64,000 nucleotides of DNA from Lactobacillus xujianguonis (GCF_004009905.1 NZ_ML136881.1:1-64000), one strand, 5' to 3'; counted from the first letter of the stretch, positions 7,415 through 16,397 are shown. A program made the numbers and translations. Notes: generated by a model from the letters alone, not told the origin.

Positions 7415-7643
7415 AGCCTTCTTCAACGGTGACAAAGTGGCGCACATTGACATCTCCTGAGCCAGTACCACCTTTAATCGTATTTCGGGCACCACTACCG
7501 TATAAAGCTACTCGATGACAGTCTTTTAATGGTAAAACTCCTTCATTTTTGAGGAGCACCATGCTTTCAGGTGCACCTTTTCTGACAATTTCTTCATGCT
7601 TAATTTCAAAATCTTGAATTTTATCAGTTGTAATTCTTTGCAT
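7380..7643 (-). pseudogene. GH3 beta-glucosidase/xylosidase stump (N-terminal 87 aa)
   Basis: Residues 1-77 match the N-terminus of family 3 glycosidases of the circularly permuted type: ESMVLLKNEGVLPL followed by GGTGSGDVNVRH. A complete enzyme is about 700-850 residues. Homology ends at VEEGF, and the last ten residues are encoded by the right arm of the 27-bp inverted repeat. It follows the GH120 gene by 12 bases on the same strand, so the two once formed a xylo-oligosaccharide operon. It cannot be active: the (alpha/beta)8 domain with the nucleophile is gone. Confidence 0.85.
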
Positions 7644-7655
7644 GCGATTCCTCCA

Positions 7656-9686
7656 TTAATTAAATAATGACTTTGTCTGATCAAAACTGCTAATAAATGG
7701 CCCCGCCATTACCTCTGTCCCTGAACGCAAATTACCAAAGACATCAGTATTAAATGTAATTGGCGAACCATCAGGATTCTCATATTTCTCTTCTGATTCA
7801 AAAGCCATCGGAATAGATTGGGTTGAAACTGGATCACAGGTTGCTCGTTGCAAAACTTTATCCAAATTGGTCCGCAGGAATAAGCCATGTTCATTTCTTT
7901 CAAGCTTCACAAAAACTTTTTCAGGCAAAAACAGTGGCTCGACTTCATGTTGGTAAGACTTCGCACCATTAAGATAAACATTTTCCTTAATCCACACTGG
8001 TAAATGCTTATAATAGCGGTCTGGATCAGGATTGGGTTCAGTAAATTGTTTTTGCCATTTTTCAAAAGTCGGAAAAGCATCAAATTCACTAGTTCCCGCA
8101 ATTAAGTTATTATCATCCCAATCATTCGGCCCACTCTGAGAAATTCGCGCCAGCTCTTTCATTTCGGGTCGAGTTTTTGCTTGCACAAACACATTATTAT
8201 AAAACTTGTCATCCCCATGTAAGATGGTCATGAAACCTGCCACTTGAGTATCATGAGCCTGATGATATGGCGAATATCGATTAGATGGCAAAGTCTGCGC
8301 ATTATTATTGGTTCCTTTACCTACTGCCGTAATTACTCCAGCAAATAAGTTATGCACGCAAGCAACCCCTTCTGTCGCAAAACGAATCGAGCGGTCAGAC
8401 AAGAAGATATTATTATCGAGCAAGGTTGGACCATGAGAGAGTTCAATCCAAATATCCTCACCTAGGCCATCAAGATATTGACTCGCATTCTGCTTAGTTA
8501 CTTTAAAGCTAAACGGTAAGCTATTGCAGTCAAAAATATTTTGCGTAATACGTGTACCTTGTGCTTGCCAATCAAGCCAAAGGCCACGAGTACAATCATG
8601 AATATAATTATGGCGAATGATCACGTCAATTGCGGCATGTAGTTTGATTCCCGCAATTTCAGCACCACTTAAATTACGTCGAATATTGATATTGTAAATT
8701 TCATTATCTGCGATGGTAGAGAAAACAGCGCCTAAATGGCCAACAATTCCCGTCTGACCACAGTCATGGATCACATTATGACTAATTAAATGTGAGCCAA
8801 CATGTTCTTTGTCCCAACCTTCATAAGAGGCTTGGCAAATTGCATCCCGCTCAGTCTGGGTTCCATCTTTATATTTCCATTTGGACCACTTATTGTCATT
8901 GTTGGCTTGGAAATACTTGCCTAAGGAAATACCAGCACATTTTGAGTGTGATAGATCACAGTTTTCAATGATCCAGCCTTTTGACCAGTGAGGACCAACC
9001 ATACCTTCTTGATAAGCAGTTGGTGGTGCCCATTGAGTCGCAGCTTTCGTAATGGTAAAACCATTCAAAGTTAGATAGCTAATGCCCTCTTCTTGCGGAT
9101 AAAAGCAACTCTTTCTGACATTGATTTCAACCTGTTCAAGATTAGGATTCTTGCCTTGAAAGTTAGCCCAAATAATCGTCGCATCTTCTGCTTTATCTTG
9201 CTGAGTAAACCAAGTGTAAATAGTGTCTTCGGGATGCCATGAAGCATTATTCTTCTCTGGGTTTTCAACTTTTGCTAAACTATCCACTTCATACAAAGCT
9301 TGGTCATTCAAGTAAACTTCACCGGTATGAGCTAAGGAATCATTATTAAACCAGTCGCCAAAAATTCTAGTTGTATAAGGGTTACGCTCAGTAAAGAAGG
9401 AGTTGGGAATTATTACCTGCCAAACTTGATCATTAATTTTCTGCCAATTAGTAATGCGCTCAGCTCCTGTAATTACCGCTTTTTTAGGAATAACCGATTG
9501 ATAGGTAATACGTTGATCAGCGGTACCCGCATATTTGGGATTAACATTTTCGTGATAAACACCAGGATAAACTAAAACCGTATCACCTGCTTGTGCGATA
9601 TTAGCTGCCGATTGTATCAGCTTGAAGGGATGCTGTTTAGTTCCATCCCCATTAAATTGAACTTGTTGATTAACATAAATTTTCAT
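7656..9686 (-). CDS. GH120 beta-xylosidase (676 aa)
   Basis: Right-handed beta-helix glycosidase closely resembling family GH120 beta-xylosidases such as XylC of Thermoanaerobacterium. Hallmarks in order: GDGTKQHPFKLIQSA near the start, HTGEVYLND (about 120), WAPPTAYQEGMVGPHWSKGW (about 219-238), HDCGQTGIVGHLGAVFS (about 307), and GLWLDWQAQGTRIT and GEDIWIELSHGP, which hold the likely nucleophile Asp372 and acid/base Glu415. No signal peptide, so it acts on imported xylo-oligosaccharides. GAGGTG precedes the start. No xylose isomerase or kinase is in the window, and its GH3 partner is truncated. Confidence 0.9.
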   Translation of the reverse strand: MKIYVNQQVQFNGDGTKQHPFKLIQSAANIAQAGDTVLVYPGVYHENVNPKYAGTADQRITYQSVIPKKAVITGAERITNWQKINDQVWQVIIPNSFFTERNPYTTRIFGDWFNNDSLAHTGEVYLNDQALYEVDSLAKVENPEKNNASWHPEDTIYTWFTQQDKAEDATIIWANFQGKNPNLEQVEINVRKSCFYPQEEGISYLTLNGFTITKAATQWAPPTAYQEGMVGPHWSKGWIIENCDLSHSKCAGISLGKYFQANNDNKWSKWKYKDGTQTERDAICQASYEGWDKEHVGSHLISHNVIHDCGQTGIVGHLGAVFSTIADNEIYNINIRRNLSGAEIAGIKLHAAIDVIIRHNYIHDCTRGLWLDWQAQGTRITQNIFDCNSLPFSFKVTKQNASQYLDGLGEDIWIELSHGPTLLDNNIFLSDRSIRFATEGVACVHNLFAGVITAVGKGTNNNAQTLPSNRYSPYHQAHDTQVAGFMTILHGDDKFYNNVFVQAKTRPEMKELARISQSGPNDWDDNNLIAGTSEFDAFPTFEKWQKQFTEPNPDPDRYYKHLPVWIKENVYLNGAKSYQHEVEPLFLPEKVFVKLERNEHGLFLRTNLDKVLQRATCDPVSTQSIPMAFESEEKYENPDGSPITFNTDVFGNLRSGTEVMAGPFISSFDQTKSLFN

Positions 9687-9707
9687 CAGGAAATCACCTC
9701 AATTTCC

Positions 9708-9743
9708 AAAAAAGAGATGAACATAGTTTGCCCTACATTCATC
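9708..9743 (-). terminator. Hairpin with T run in the GH120 leader
   Basis: On minus, GATGAATGTAG pairs with CTATGTTCATC (two wobbles) and is followed by TCTTTTTT. It lies between the transporter stop (9830) and the GH120 start (9686). It may simply end the transporter transcript. A TATAAT at 9796-9801 upstream of it would make it a leader attenuator for GH120. Confidence 0.6.
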
Positions 9744-9829
9744 CCTTCCAAATCAATATGTAATTTTAGTTATCATTTTTTACTTTATAAACTCAATTAT
9801 AGACTAGTTCTACTAAACTAACACCTAAC

Positions 9830-11200
9830 TTAAGCAAATTCCTTACGATCAGTCCGCAAAAATTGAGCAAACACTAAGGCAATCAGTAAAATGACGAAAC
9901 AAGTCATAAAACCAACTTGAATCCCGACTTGTGAAATTCCAATGTGAAAATGGGCATCTGCAACATTGACCATCGCTACTACGAAGGCCATGCCAAAACT
10001 AGCAGCAATCATGCGCGTGGTATTATACATCGCCACGGCATCAGGCAATAATTCTTTCTTAGTAATGGCTAAAGCCTGCGTCTGCAAAGGAATCAGTAAC
10101 ATGACAATTCCAAATTGGCGCACCCATTGCCAAAAAGCTGCGAAAACGGCGCCACTGTGAACACCGAAGAAGGCCTGCATCGCAGTCCCAAACAAGTCAA
10201 CGATTAAGCCGTAAGTAACCATCCAACGGACTGGATACTTATCAAACAATTTTCCTGAAATCGGTGAAAGAATCCCTGTTGAAATTGCCCCTGGCAAAAT
10301 AACCAAACCAGTGACAAAAGCACTGTCGTGCATGACGTCCTGAATTAGCAACGGTAACAAGATAGTATTGCCATACATGGTAGCAACCAAAAGACAGTTA
10401 ATGATTGTCGCAATCCGGAATTGCTTATTTTCAAAAACATGCAAGTTAACAAATGGGGTCTTGCTTGGCCATTGAGTAACTACAAAAATAATCAAAAAGA
10501 TTACCCCAATGATAAATGAACCGAGCACTTGAAAACTCATAATTGGCAAGGTGCCGAAGTTGGAAAAACTATCCAGCAAGAACCACAGTCCAAGTGAACA
10601 AGATACCATGCCCCAATAATTGAATTTTCCTTGTTGACTCTTGGCAATATTCGGCATTAACCAGATTGAAAAGATCAAAGTCAAAATCGTGAATGGCAAA
10701 ATTAAAATGAACAAGTACCGCCAACTAAGATTGTCCAAAATAATCCCTGAAATTGATGGCCCAATAATTGGTGAAAAGTTAAAGGCTAATCCAACTAAAC
10801 CCATCACTTGCCCCTGCTTACCTTTAGCAGCATAATTCATCGCCATCACGTTAACTAGCGGCATCATGATCCCGGTTCCCATCGCTTGAATCATCCGCCC
10901 AAGAACTAACATGGGAAAACTATTGGCAACAGCTCCTAAGATAGTTCCAACGCCAAATAAGGCAGTGAAGAAGACAAACAACCACTTATAGGAATACTTC
11001 TTAATCAAATGCGCACTAACGGGAATCATAATCGCATTCACTAAGAGGTAGCCATTACTTACCCATTGCACCCGACTTGAACTAATATGGAAAACTTTCA
11101 TTAAGACCGGTAAGGCCAAATTAGTCATCGTTGAACACATGACTCCGAAGAAAGTTCCAATAATCATGATAATTAAAACAAAACTCTGTTTTCTCGACAT
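9830..11200 (-). CDS. MFS drug exporter, DHA2 family (456 aa)
   Basis: A multi-pass membrane protein with about 14 hydrophobic segments, the DHA2 (EmrB/QacA/LmrB) arrangement. The N-terminal half has the motif GRMIQAMGTGIMMPLVNVMA and, at the equivalent of motif C, FNFSPIIGPSISGIILD. A proton-driven multidrug export role is the family expectation; the substrate cannot be read. The start at 11200 is preferred: AAAGGA abuts an earlier ATG at 11212 with no spacing but suits the second ATG. Monocistronic, divergent from the nuclease gene. Confidence 0.88.
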   Translation of the reverse strand: MSRKQSFVLIIMIIGTFFGVMCSTMTNLALPVLMKVFHISSSRVQWVSNGYLLVNAIMIPVSAHLIKKYSYKWLFVFFTALFGVGTILGAVANSFPMLVLGRMIQAMGTGIMMPLVNVMAMNYAAKGKQGQVMGLVGLAFNFSPIIGPSISGIILDNLSWRYLFILILPFTILTLIFSIWLMPNIAKSQQGKFNYWGMVSCSLGLWFLLDSFSNFGTLPIMSFQVLGSFIIGVIFLIIFVVTQWPSKTPFVNLHVFENKQFRIATIINCLLVATMYGNTILLPLLIQDVMHDSAFVTGLVILPGAISTGILSPISGKLFDKYPVRWMVTYGLIVDLFGTAMQAFFGVHSGAVFAAFWQWVRQFGIVMLLIPLQTQALAITKKELLPDAVAMYNTTRMIAASFGMAFVVAMVNVADAHFHIGISQVGIQVGFMTCFVILLIALVFAQFLRTDRKEFA

Positions 11201-11341
11201 AAAACTATTCATTCCTTTAAAAAACCACCTATCTATTAAAGCAGATTGACCACCAAGAAAACAAATAGAATTTAGGATTTTTTCTCTGAGTAATGGACTA
11301 TAATTAAGTTGTTATCGTGTAATACTCAGAGGAAAAGAAAA

Positions 11342-12292
11342 ATGAAACATAAAAAATTTCTACGATTTGCCGTCTCGTTAATCGCTGCTCTGGGTTTGTC
11401 TTCAGCTAACTTTTTAGCTAAGCCAAATCAAGCTCCTGTTGCAGCTCAAAGTTATAGTGATAAGTCACTTTCTCATTTGAAATTCCATAAACAAGAGATT
11501 GTGACCGTTGATCATAATAAGCCGCAGTTTTCTAAGAAAACGAAATCAAAAAAGCATGGTCCTTGGCAACATTTCAGTGAACTCGATTATTTAAATCGTG
11601 CTCACACCGCTAATGCCTTGCTCAATAAGAAGTTAATGCCACATAGTCAAAGACAAGCCTTAACTTGGGATCCAACTGGTTGGCATAATAAGAGAATTAA
11701 GGGTGGCTGGCTTTACAATCGCTGTCACCTGATCGGTTATCAATTAACTGGACAAAACAACAATCCCCGGAATTTGATTACGGGAACCCGTGAACTAAAT
11801 GATCCGGATATGCTCAAGTATGAAGACAAAGTTGCCGACTACATTCGCAGATCTGGTAAGCACTATGTTCGTTACCGCGTAACGCCAATTTATCAAAGTA
11901 ATAATTTGTTGGCCAACGGTGTGGAGATGGAAGCACAATCCATTGGTGATAATAGTATTCACTTCAATGTTTTCATCTTTAACGAACAACCTGGAATGGT
12001 CCTTAATTATAAGACTGGGACCAGTAAGGTTAAAAAGAGCGGACAACAGGCTGTTGCGAAAATAAAAAAGACGCACAAAAAAGTGCGTCATGCTCGTAAA
12101 GCCAAAAAGCGAGTAATCCATCATCAAGCTGGTAGAATCAGTACTGCTAACTACCGGATAATTGGTAATAAGCGTTCCAAGATTTACCATGTTGCTAATG
12201 GTCAAAATTATCATATGAGTTCAGCCAATGCAGTTTACTTCAAATCTGAAGCTGCTGCCCGCGCTGCTGTATATCGAAAATCATTGAGATAA
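11342..12292 (+). CDS. Secreted DNA/RNA non-specific endonuclease (316 aa)
   Basis: Signal peptide about residues 1-35, then a beta-beta-alpha metal nuclease domain (about 60-215) with GGWLYNRCHLIGYQLTGQNN carrying the catalytic His and metal-binding Asn, and NNPRNLITGTRELN. This matches the EndA/DNA-entry nuclease family. The C-terminal about 95 residues are Lys/Arg-rich and end in a small domain of unknown role, possibly for wall or DNA binding. The ATG at 11342 is chosen because AGAGGAAAAG precedes it. It probably degrades extracellular DNA or takes part in uptake. Confidence 0.85.
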   Translation: MKHKKFLRFAVSLIAALGLSSANFLAKPNQAPVAAQSYSDKSLSHLKFHKQEIVTVDHNKPQFSKKTKSKKHGPWQHFSELDYLNRAHTANALLNKKLMPHSQRQALTWDPTGWHNKRIKGGWLYNRCHLIGYQLTGQNNNPRNLITGTRELNDPDMLKYEDKVADYIRRSGKHYVRYRVTPIYQSNNLLANGVEMEAQSIGDNSIHFNVFIFNEQPGMVLNYKTGTSKVKKSGQQAVAKIKKTHKKVRHARKAKKRVIHHQAGRISTANYRIIGNKRSKIYHVANGQNYHMSSANAVYFKSEAAARAAVYRKSLR

Positions 12293-12302
12293 CAAATATA
12301 CG

Positions 12303-12336
12303 AAAAAAGCTTCGATCAACTGTGATCGAAGCTTTT
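12303..12336. terminator. Bidirectional terminator after the nuclease gene
   Basis: A perfect 14-bp stem, AAAAGCTTCGATCA and TGATCGAAGCTTTT, with a 4-base loop between the convergent nuclease and oxidase genes. Confidence 0.9.
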
Positions 12337-12357
12337 CTATATCTATATCTTTTATAA

Positions 12358-12723
12358 TTAAGCATCAATTTCTTCAATATCGATGACTACAACGTATGGG
12401 TTCTTAGCATCATCACTGCCGTTAACCTTTTGTGCGTATTCGTCATTTTCGTGCACATGAGCAGTACCCTTAACTCTTACGTTAGTGTGACTTGGCTTGT
12501 CAGCAACTACAACAGCTACTTTTGAGCCGTTCTTAATGTTGTCATATGCATGTGCCTTAGTCTTTTCAAGGTAAGTCAAGTGACCTTCATCAAGCACCTT
12601 CATTGATTGCTTAGGACCAACTTGTGGTTCACCGTTAGCATCTACAGTTGATAAGAATGCAAGGTGGTTTGCGAAAAAGTCTTGTTGTTCTTGAGTAAGT
12701 TTGTTTGAGTCTAATTTCTTCAT
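12358..12723 (-). CDS. Pyridoxamine 5'-phosphate oxidase-family flavoprotein (121 aa)
   Basis: Short split-barrel FMN-binding protein: FFANHLAFLSTVDANGEPQV, then GPKQSMKVLDEGHLTYLE and ARVKGTAHV-like strand pattern (NVRVKGTAHVHENDEY). At 121 residues it is a minimal member of the PNPOx-like family rather than PdxH. FMN- or F420-like cofactor binding is likely; the reaction is unknown. GAAAGGAAC precedes the start. Single gene between two terminators. Confidence 0.82.
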   Translation of the reverse strand: MKKLDSNKLTQEQQDFFANHLAFLSTVDANGEPQVGPKQSMKVLDEGHLTYLEKTKAHAYDNIKNGSKVAVVVADKPSHTNVRVKGTAHVHENDEYAQKVNGSDDAKNPYVVVIDIEEIDA

Positions 12724-12851
12724 AATATTTAAAGTTCCTTTCTGTTCTTAACTTTGTACATTAAGTATATAAGATATGTTATCTCAGATAATTGATTTAA
12801 GTCAAGAAAATTGACTTTTTTAATAAATAATTTGAGACTAAATTTTTTAAC

Positions 12852-12887
12852 AAAAAAAGACGCTATCCGTTTTTTAGAATTAGCGCC
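12852..12887 (-). terminator. Terminator of the 12896-13246 gene
   Basis: On minus, GGCGCTA and TAGCGTC pair around a 15-base loop, followed by seven T. Confidence 0.75.
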
Positions 12888-12895
12888 GGTAAATG

Positions 12896-13246
12896 CTAGT
12901 TTTCAAACCAGTTCCAGTCATTGCCCATCACATGAACATTTGAATCTGGAGCTGGTGCAGCTTGAATCTTTTCTGCTTGAGTTGGCCGCTCAACAGAGAA
13001 GCCACCTTGATTATCTTTCTTAACTAAACCTTCGAATTGAATGACATCGCCAGGATTTAAATCTAAATCCTTAAATGCTTTCGTGTAGTGCATCGCAATC
13101 TTGTTCACTACTACTTCATCCATACTATCAACCTTTAAATCAGTAAATATAGCTTGCCGGTCATTCGGTTGTAAAAAAGTGGCGGTAAAAACATGTCTGG
13201 TACCGTCGTCATATTTTTCCAATTTTTCATTATAAATATCGATCAT
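12896..13246 (-). CDS. Conserved hypothetical protein, OB-like (116 aa)
   Basis: A 116-residue soluble protein beginning MIDIYNEKLEKYDDGTRHVF. The middle (LDLNPGDVIQFEGLVKKDNQ) looks like an OB-type beta-barrel strand pattern, and the end is Trp/Asn-rich (GNDWNWFEN). GAAAGAGGATTTCA precedes the start. It lies downstream of the C1 peptidase gene on the same strand, separated by the structured repeat at 13309-13482. No enzymatic motif; nucleic-acid binding is only a guess. Confidence 0.65.
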   Translation of the reverse strand: MIDIYNEKLEKYDDGTRHVFTATFLQPNDRQAIFTDLKVDSMDEVVVNKIAMHYTKAFKDLDLNPGDVIQFEGLVKKDNQGGFSVERPTQAEKIQAAPAPDSNVHVMGNDWNWFEN

Positions 13247-13308
13247 TGAAATCCTCTTTCCTACGGGACCAGTATAGACCTTTTATTGCCGAAAATTAAG
13301 AAGAAAAA

Positions 13309-13482
13309 AGTAAGTGGGAAGAAACTTCTCGAGAAATAGCCGAGATAGTGTAGAACCGAATTAAAGCACGTAGTGCTTAATTCGTGTTCGTAACTATAGT
13401 CGGCTATTTCTGTTTCTGACCACGATAATTCTGGAATGGAGAATGCCAAAAGAGTCTAGGAAAATATTTTCCTAGACTCTAA
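13309..13482 (-). repeat. Structured dispersed repeat, copy A
   Basis: Nearly the same sequence occurs at 60318-60490 in the opposite orientation, ungapped over about 135 bp. Copy A contains a perfect 30-base palindrome (13451-13480) directly after the peptidase stop codon; a 12-bp stem formed by AGAAATAGCCGA (13331-13342) and TCGGCTATTTCT; and an inner stem around GCACGTAGTGC. Differences from copy B fall mainly within the paired arms and keep the pairing. It begins right after the upstream gene and ends before the next promoter. Function unknown; it could be a transcribed 3' element or a DNA element. Confidence 0.85.
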
Positions 13483-13489
13483 GGTATCT

Positions 13490-14806
13490 CTATAAGCCAA
13501 TATGTTGCCAAGGTTTCAAATCAATTGCAGGTTGATCAAGCAATGCTAATTGATCCTTGCTCAAGTACTTCTTGTTCACAATTACATCGTAAACATATTC
13601 CTTGAACCATTCATGACTGGCACTGTAGAAACCTTTATCACCGAACTTGTCGCCCCATGAATTTTCTACTTTCCACTTAATAATCTCACCATGATCTTCA
13701 TCGACACCAACTAAGGTCATATCGTGAGTTGCGGAGCCTTCACCTGTTGCCAAACGATCAGCCTTACTCATTTGCGTATTAACGTGGAATAAGTCATCAG
13801 TCTTGTAAAGTTCAGTATCAAGAAAACCAGTCTTTCTTTCCATTTGCTTCAAGACATCGTTACCAAACATTACTGGGTCGCCGCCCTTCAATTGAGCAAC
13901 GGCAGCTTGAGCTAAATCTTCAATTGGTAAGTTCAAGCCAACGATTTGACCACCACCAGCGACGTTATCGTAAATGCCTTGGTGGTAACGTTTGCCATAT
14001 TCAAAGTTAGGACTATTGAGCAAAACAACATAGTCATCAAATGGGAAGTCGCCCAAGTACTTTTGCATAAATTGACGAGGAGTTAAATCCTTTTCCAAGT
14101 GATACTTCTTATCATCATCACGGTATTCAAGGTCAAACTTCTTAGGTGGTTCACCCAAAGCAACAGCCACCATGCGGTAAACTTCGTTCAAGAATTGTTT
14201 CTTGGTCTTTTCAGCTTCATCAAACTTGCCTTCTTGGACTAATTTACGCAAAACCAAGGCGTCTTTTCTTTCCTTACGTGCCAAAGAATCAATCAAAGCA
14301 GTTGTGTTATTAGAATTAAAACTTTCTGGCATAGCGTATGAAGGAACGACACCATACTTCTTGAATAAGTTAACAGCCATTTGCCATAAACCACCGTCTT
14401 GACCAGCAAAGCCTAACCATTCGTCAACTTCTCGATCATCTAATGGCTTTACACCAAGTTCAATCATCTTGTTGTAAAAGGCATTAGCACGTTCAATCTT
14501 ATCCCAGAAGAAGTTAAAAGCTTGTGAGAAGGTAAAGTTCTTAACGTGATACTTCTTACCGAAGTAGTGCCGTAAAATGTTTAAACTTGAAAATTCCCAA
14601 CAACGACCAGAATGCTTTTGATCAGTAACATCACCAATGTCTAATTCAGTTGAGAAAACATGGTTTTGGCGTTCAGAAACACGATCGTTAAAAGAAGCTT
14701 CAAGTAAGCCGCTACGACGAGCAGCACGGGAAGCGATTTGAGTGTCCTTGTTCTTGTTGAAATCGGCAGAAAAGGCTTCAAGTTCTTGTTCTGTTAATTC
14801 AGTCAT
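13490..14806 (-). CDS. C1-family cysteine peptidase, PepC/PepE/PepG type (438 aa)
   Basis: Bleomycin-hydrolase-like cytosolic peptidase. The catalytic Cys is in DQKHSGRCWEFSSLN (about residue 69), the His in SATHDMTLVGVDED (about 361) and the Asn in KVENSWGDKFGDKGFY (about 382). The 438-residue length fits lactobacillus endopeptidase PepE/PepG at least as well as aminopeptidase PepC (about 449); the exact specificity cannot be read. It releases peptides or amino acids from milk- or host-derived oligopeptides. AGAGGAATAATTA precedes the start. Its terminator palindrome is part of repeat copy A. Confidence 0.9.
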   Translation of the reverse strand: MTELTEQELEAFSADFNKNKDTQIASRAARRSGLLEASFNDRVSERQNHVFSTELDIGDVTDQKHSGRCWEFSSLNILRHYFGKKYHVKNFTFSQAFNFFWDKIERANAFYNKMIELGVKPLDDREVDEWLGFAGQDGGLWQMAVNLFKKYGVVPSYAMPESFNSNNTTALIDSLARKERKDALVLRKLVQEGKFDEAEKTKKQFLNEVYRMVAVALGEPPKKFDLEYRDDDKKYHLEKDLTPRQFMQKYLGDFPFDDYVVLLNSPNFEYGKRYHQGIYDNVAGGGQIVGLNLPIEDLAQAAVAQLKGGDPVMFGNDVLKQMERKTGFLDTELYKTDDLFHVNTQMSKADRLATGEGSATHDMTLVGVDEDHGEIIKWKVENSWGDKFGDKGFYSASHEWFKEYVYDVIVNKKYLSKDQLALLDQPAIDLKPWQHIGL

Positions 14807-14990
14807 TAATTATTCCTCTTTTCCTAATTTGCTTTTATCATTTTTTTAGTTACTTTTAATATTATCGCACTTTAGGCTTTTAGCAAAGTAATTACAAAGA
14901 TATTTAGCATTAATTAACTGCACTCAACTATCTTTTTTAATTTAGTAAAGTATAATAATTGCAGATAGTTCATAAAGAAAGAGGCTTAGC

Positions 14991-15827
14991 ATGGAACTTA
15001 ACAAAATTAAGGCGCTATTTCCCACAGCAAAATTACAACCTGAAAAAGATGACACTGAGTTTTCTTTTCCATATCAAAATCAATGGTTAGTAATTCCTAA
15101 GATTTCTGACCGCGAAAAAGACATCATCAATGCTCTTCTTGCTAAGCCATTGAATCAACATCAAGGTCCATGGCAACAGTATTTGCAATCAAATGGCAAT
15201 AAGCCTGAATTTACTGGAAAAGTTCGCTTCCTTTTCTTTGCCTGCACCGGTGAGCAAGAAGATCATCAACTATGGTTAGAAGCAATTAAGAATATGTTCA
15301 ATACGCAAATTCTGGCTTCATTTGCTTTAAAAGAAGATAATTTCTGTTTGGTTGAACAATATAATGAAAAAACTAGCTATTCCGCTGACGATTTTATTGG
15401 AATTGTCCAAACAGTGGCCGACGATACTGGCATTGACTCAAGAGCCTACATTGGACATCCTTGGCCAGACACTGAGCAATTAGTGCAATACTTCAACGAA
15501 GAAAGCTACCTTTTCCAAGAAGAAATTACTAATTCTTCATCTTCTGTCATCACCTTTTCTAACATCGCCTTACCCTTCTTTACCAAAAAAGCCCTCAGAC
15601 AAAGTAACATTATTCGCTACTATCATAAGGAAATCATCAAGGATAAACAACTGCCTGAAATCATTAAGGCATTATATAAAAATCAAGGCAATATCTCTTC
15701 AACTGCTAAAGATTTGTATTTGCATCGAAATACCTTGATGTATCATATCGATAAGGTTAAGCAGCAACTCGGCCTTGATCTTAAGCAAATGGATGACTTG
15801 TTGCTAGCTTACTTAGCAATCATTTAA
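14991..15827 (+). CDS. PucR/CdaR-type transcriptional regulator (278 aa)
   Basis: The C-terminal about 60 residues form the PucR-type helix-turn-helix (GNISSTAKDLYLHRNTLMYH, then KVKQQLGLDL). The N-terminal about 210 residues are a sensory part without a recognised ligand domain. Conserved in lactobacilli beside the sugar ABC ATPase gene. It may control that gene or itself: AACTATC (14925-14931) and GATAGTT (14964-14970) form an inverted repeat around its likely -10 region. The target and signal are unknown. Confidence 0.78.
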   Translation: MELNKIKALFPTAKLQPEKDDTEFSFPYQNQWLVIPKISDREKDIINALLAKPLNQHQGPWQQYLQSNGNKPEFTGKVRFLFFACTGEQEDHQLWLEAIKNMFNTQILASFALKEDNFCLVEQYNEKTSYSADDFIGIVQTVADDTGIDSRAYIGHPWPDTEQLVQYFNEESYLFQEEITNSSSSVITFSNIALPFFTKKALRQSNIIRYYHKEIIKDKQLPEIIKALYKNQGNISSTAKDLYLHRNTLMYHIDKVKQQLGLDLKQMDDLLLAYLAII

Positions 15828-15864
15828 AAAAGACAACGTCATTTTACTAGACGTTGCCTTTTTT
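15826..15864. terminator. Bidirectional terminator after the regulator gene
   Basis: AGACAACGTC and GACGTTGCCT form a stem with A run before and T run after, between convergent genes. Confidence 0.85.
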
Positions 15865-15888
15865 GTGCTTTCAACATATAAGAAACAA

Positions 15889-16218
15889 TTAGAATTCAAA
15901 TAACCGGTGGTTAACAATGATTCTAAACTTGCGATCTTCTTCATCAGCCAACACGCTTGTTACCAGTGGTTCATAACTGCGCTTTTCTTCATCGTATTCA
16001 TTTTTCTGCGCATCTAAATCTTTGAAGACCTCATCTGGCAATTTATCTGTTGGAATCTTAGCTGCTTTAGCTAATTCATCGAAATCAACGACCACACCAT
16101 CTTGAAGAACATCATCGTCTTTGCTCTCGTTATATTTCTTAACCAATAACTTCATAATCGCTAAAGTTTCCGGCTTTAAGTAACTTAATGAAGAAAAATC
16201 AATTACATAATCGTCCAT
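15889..16218 (-). CDS. Conserved hypothetical acidic protein (109 aa)
   Basis: A highly acidic 109-residue protein beginning MDDYVIDFSSLSYLKPETL and ending RIIVNHRLFEF. No signal or membrane segment. GAAAGGATTGAAATCAA precedes the start. It stands alone between a terminator and the sugar ATPase promoter, transcribed away from the ATPase. Family not recognised. Confidence 0.6.
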   Translation of the reverse strand: MDDYVIDFSSLSYLKPETLAIMKLLVKKYNESKDDDVLQDGVVVDFDELAKAAKIPTDKLPDEVFKDLDAQKNEYDEEKRSYEPLVTSVLADEEDRKFRIIVNHRLFEF

Positions 16219-16397
16219 TTGATTTCAATCCTTTCGTTTAAACTCAACTTTTTCACATTCAGTATGTATCTTTTTTGAGAAATAACCAAATAAGACGACC
16301 TAGAGAATTCTTTAAATTAATCTTTTTAACAAATTCCATATAAATACAAACTGCACAAAAAATGATCAAATAATTTGTGCAACTTTTGCTATTTTGT

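Noticed and set aside
11795-12214. 139-codon open frame antisense to the nuclease gene
   Set aside because: No ribosome site or family match; codon pattern is the shadow of the well-supported nuclease frame.
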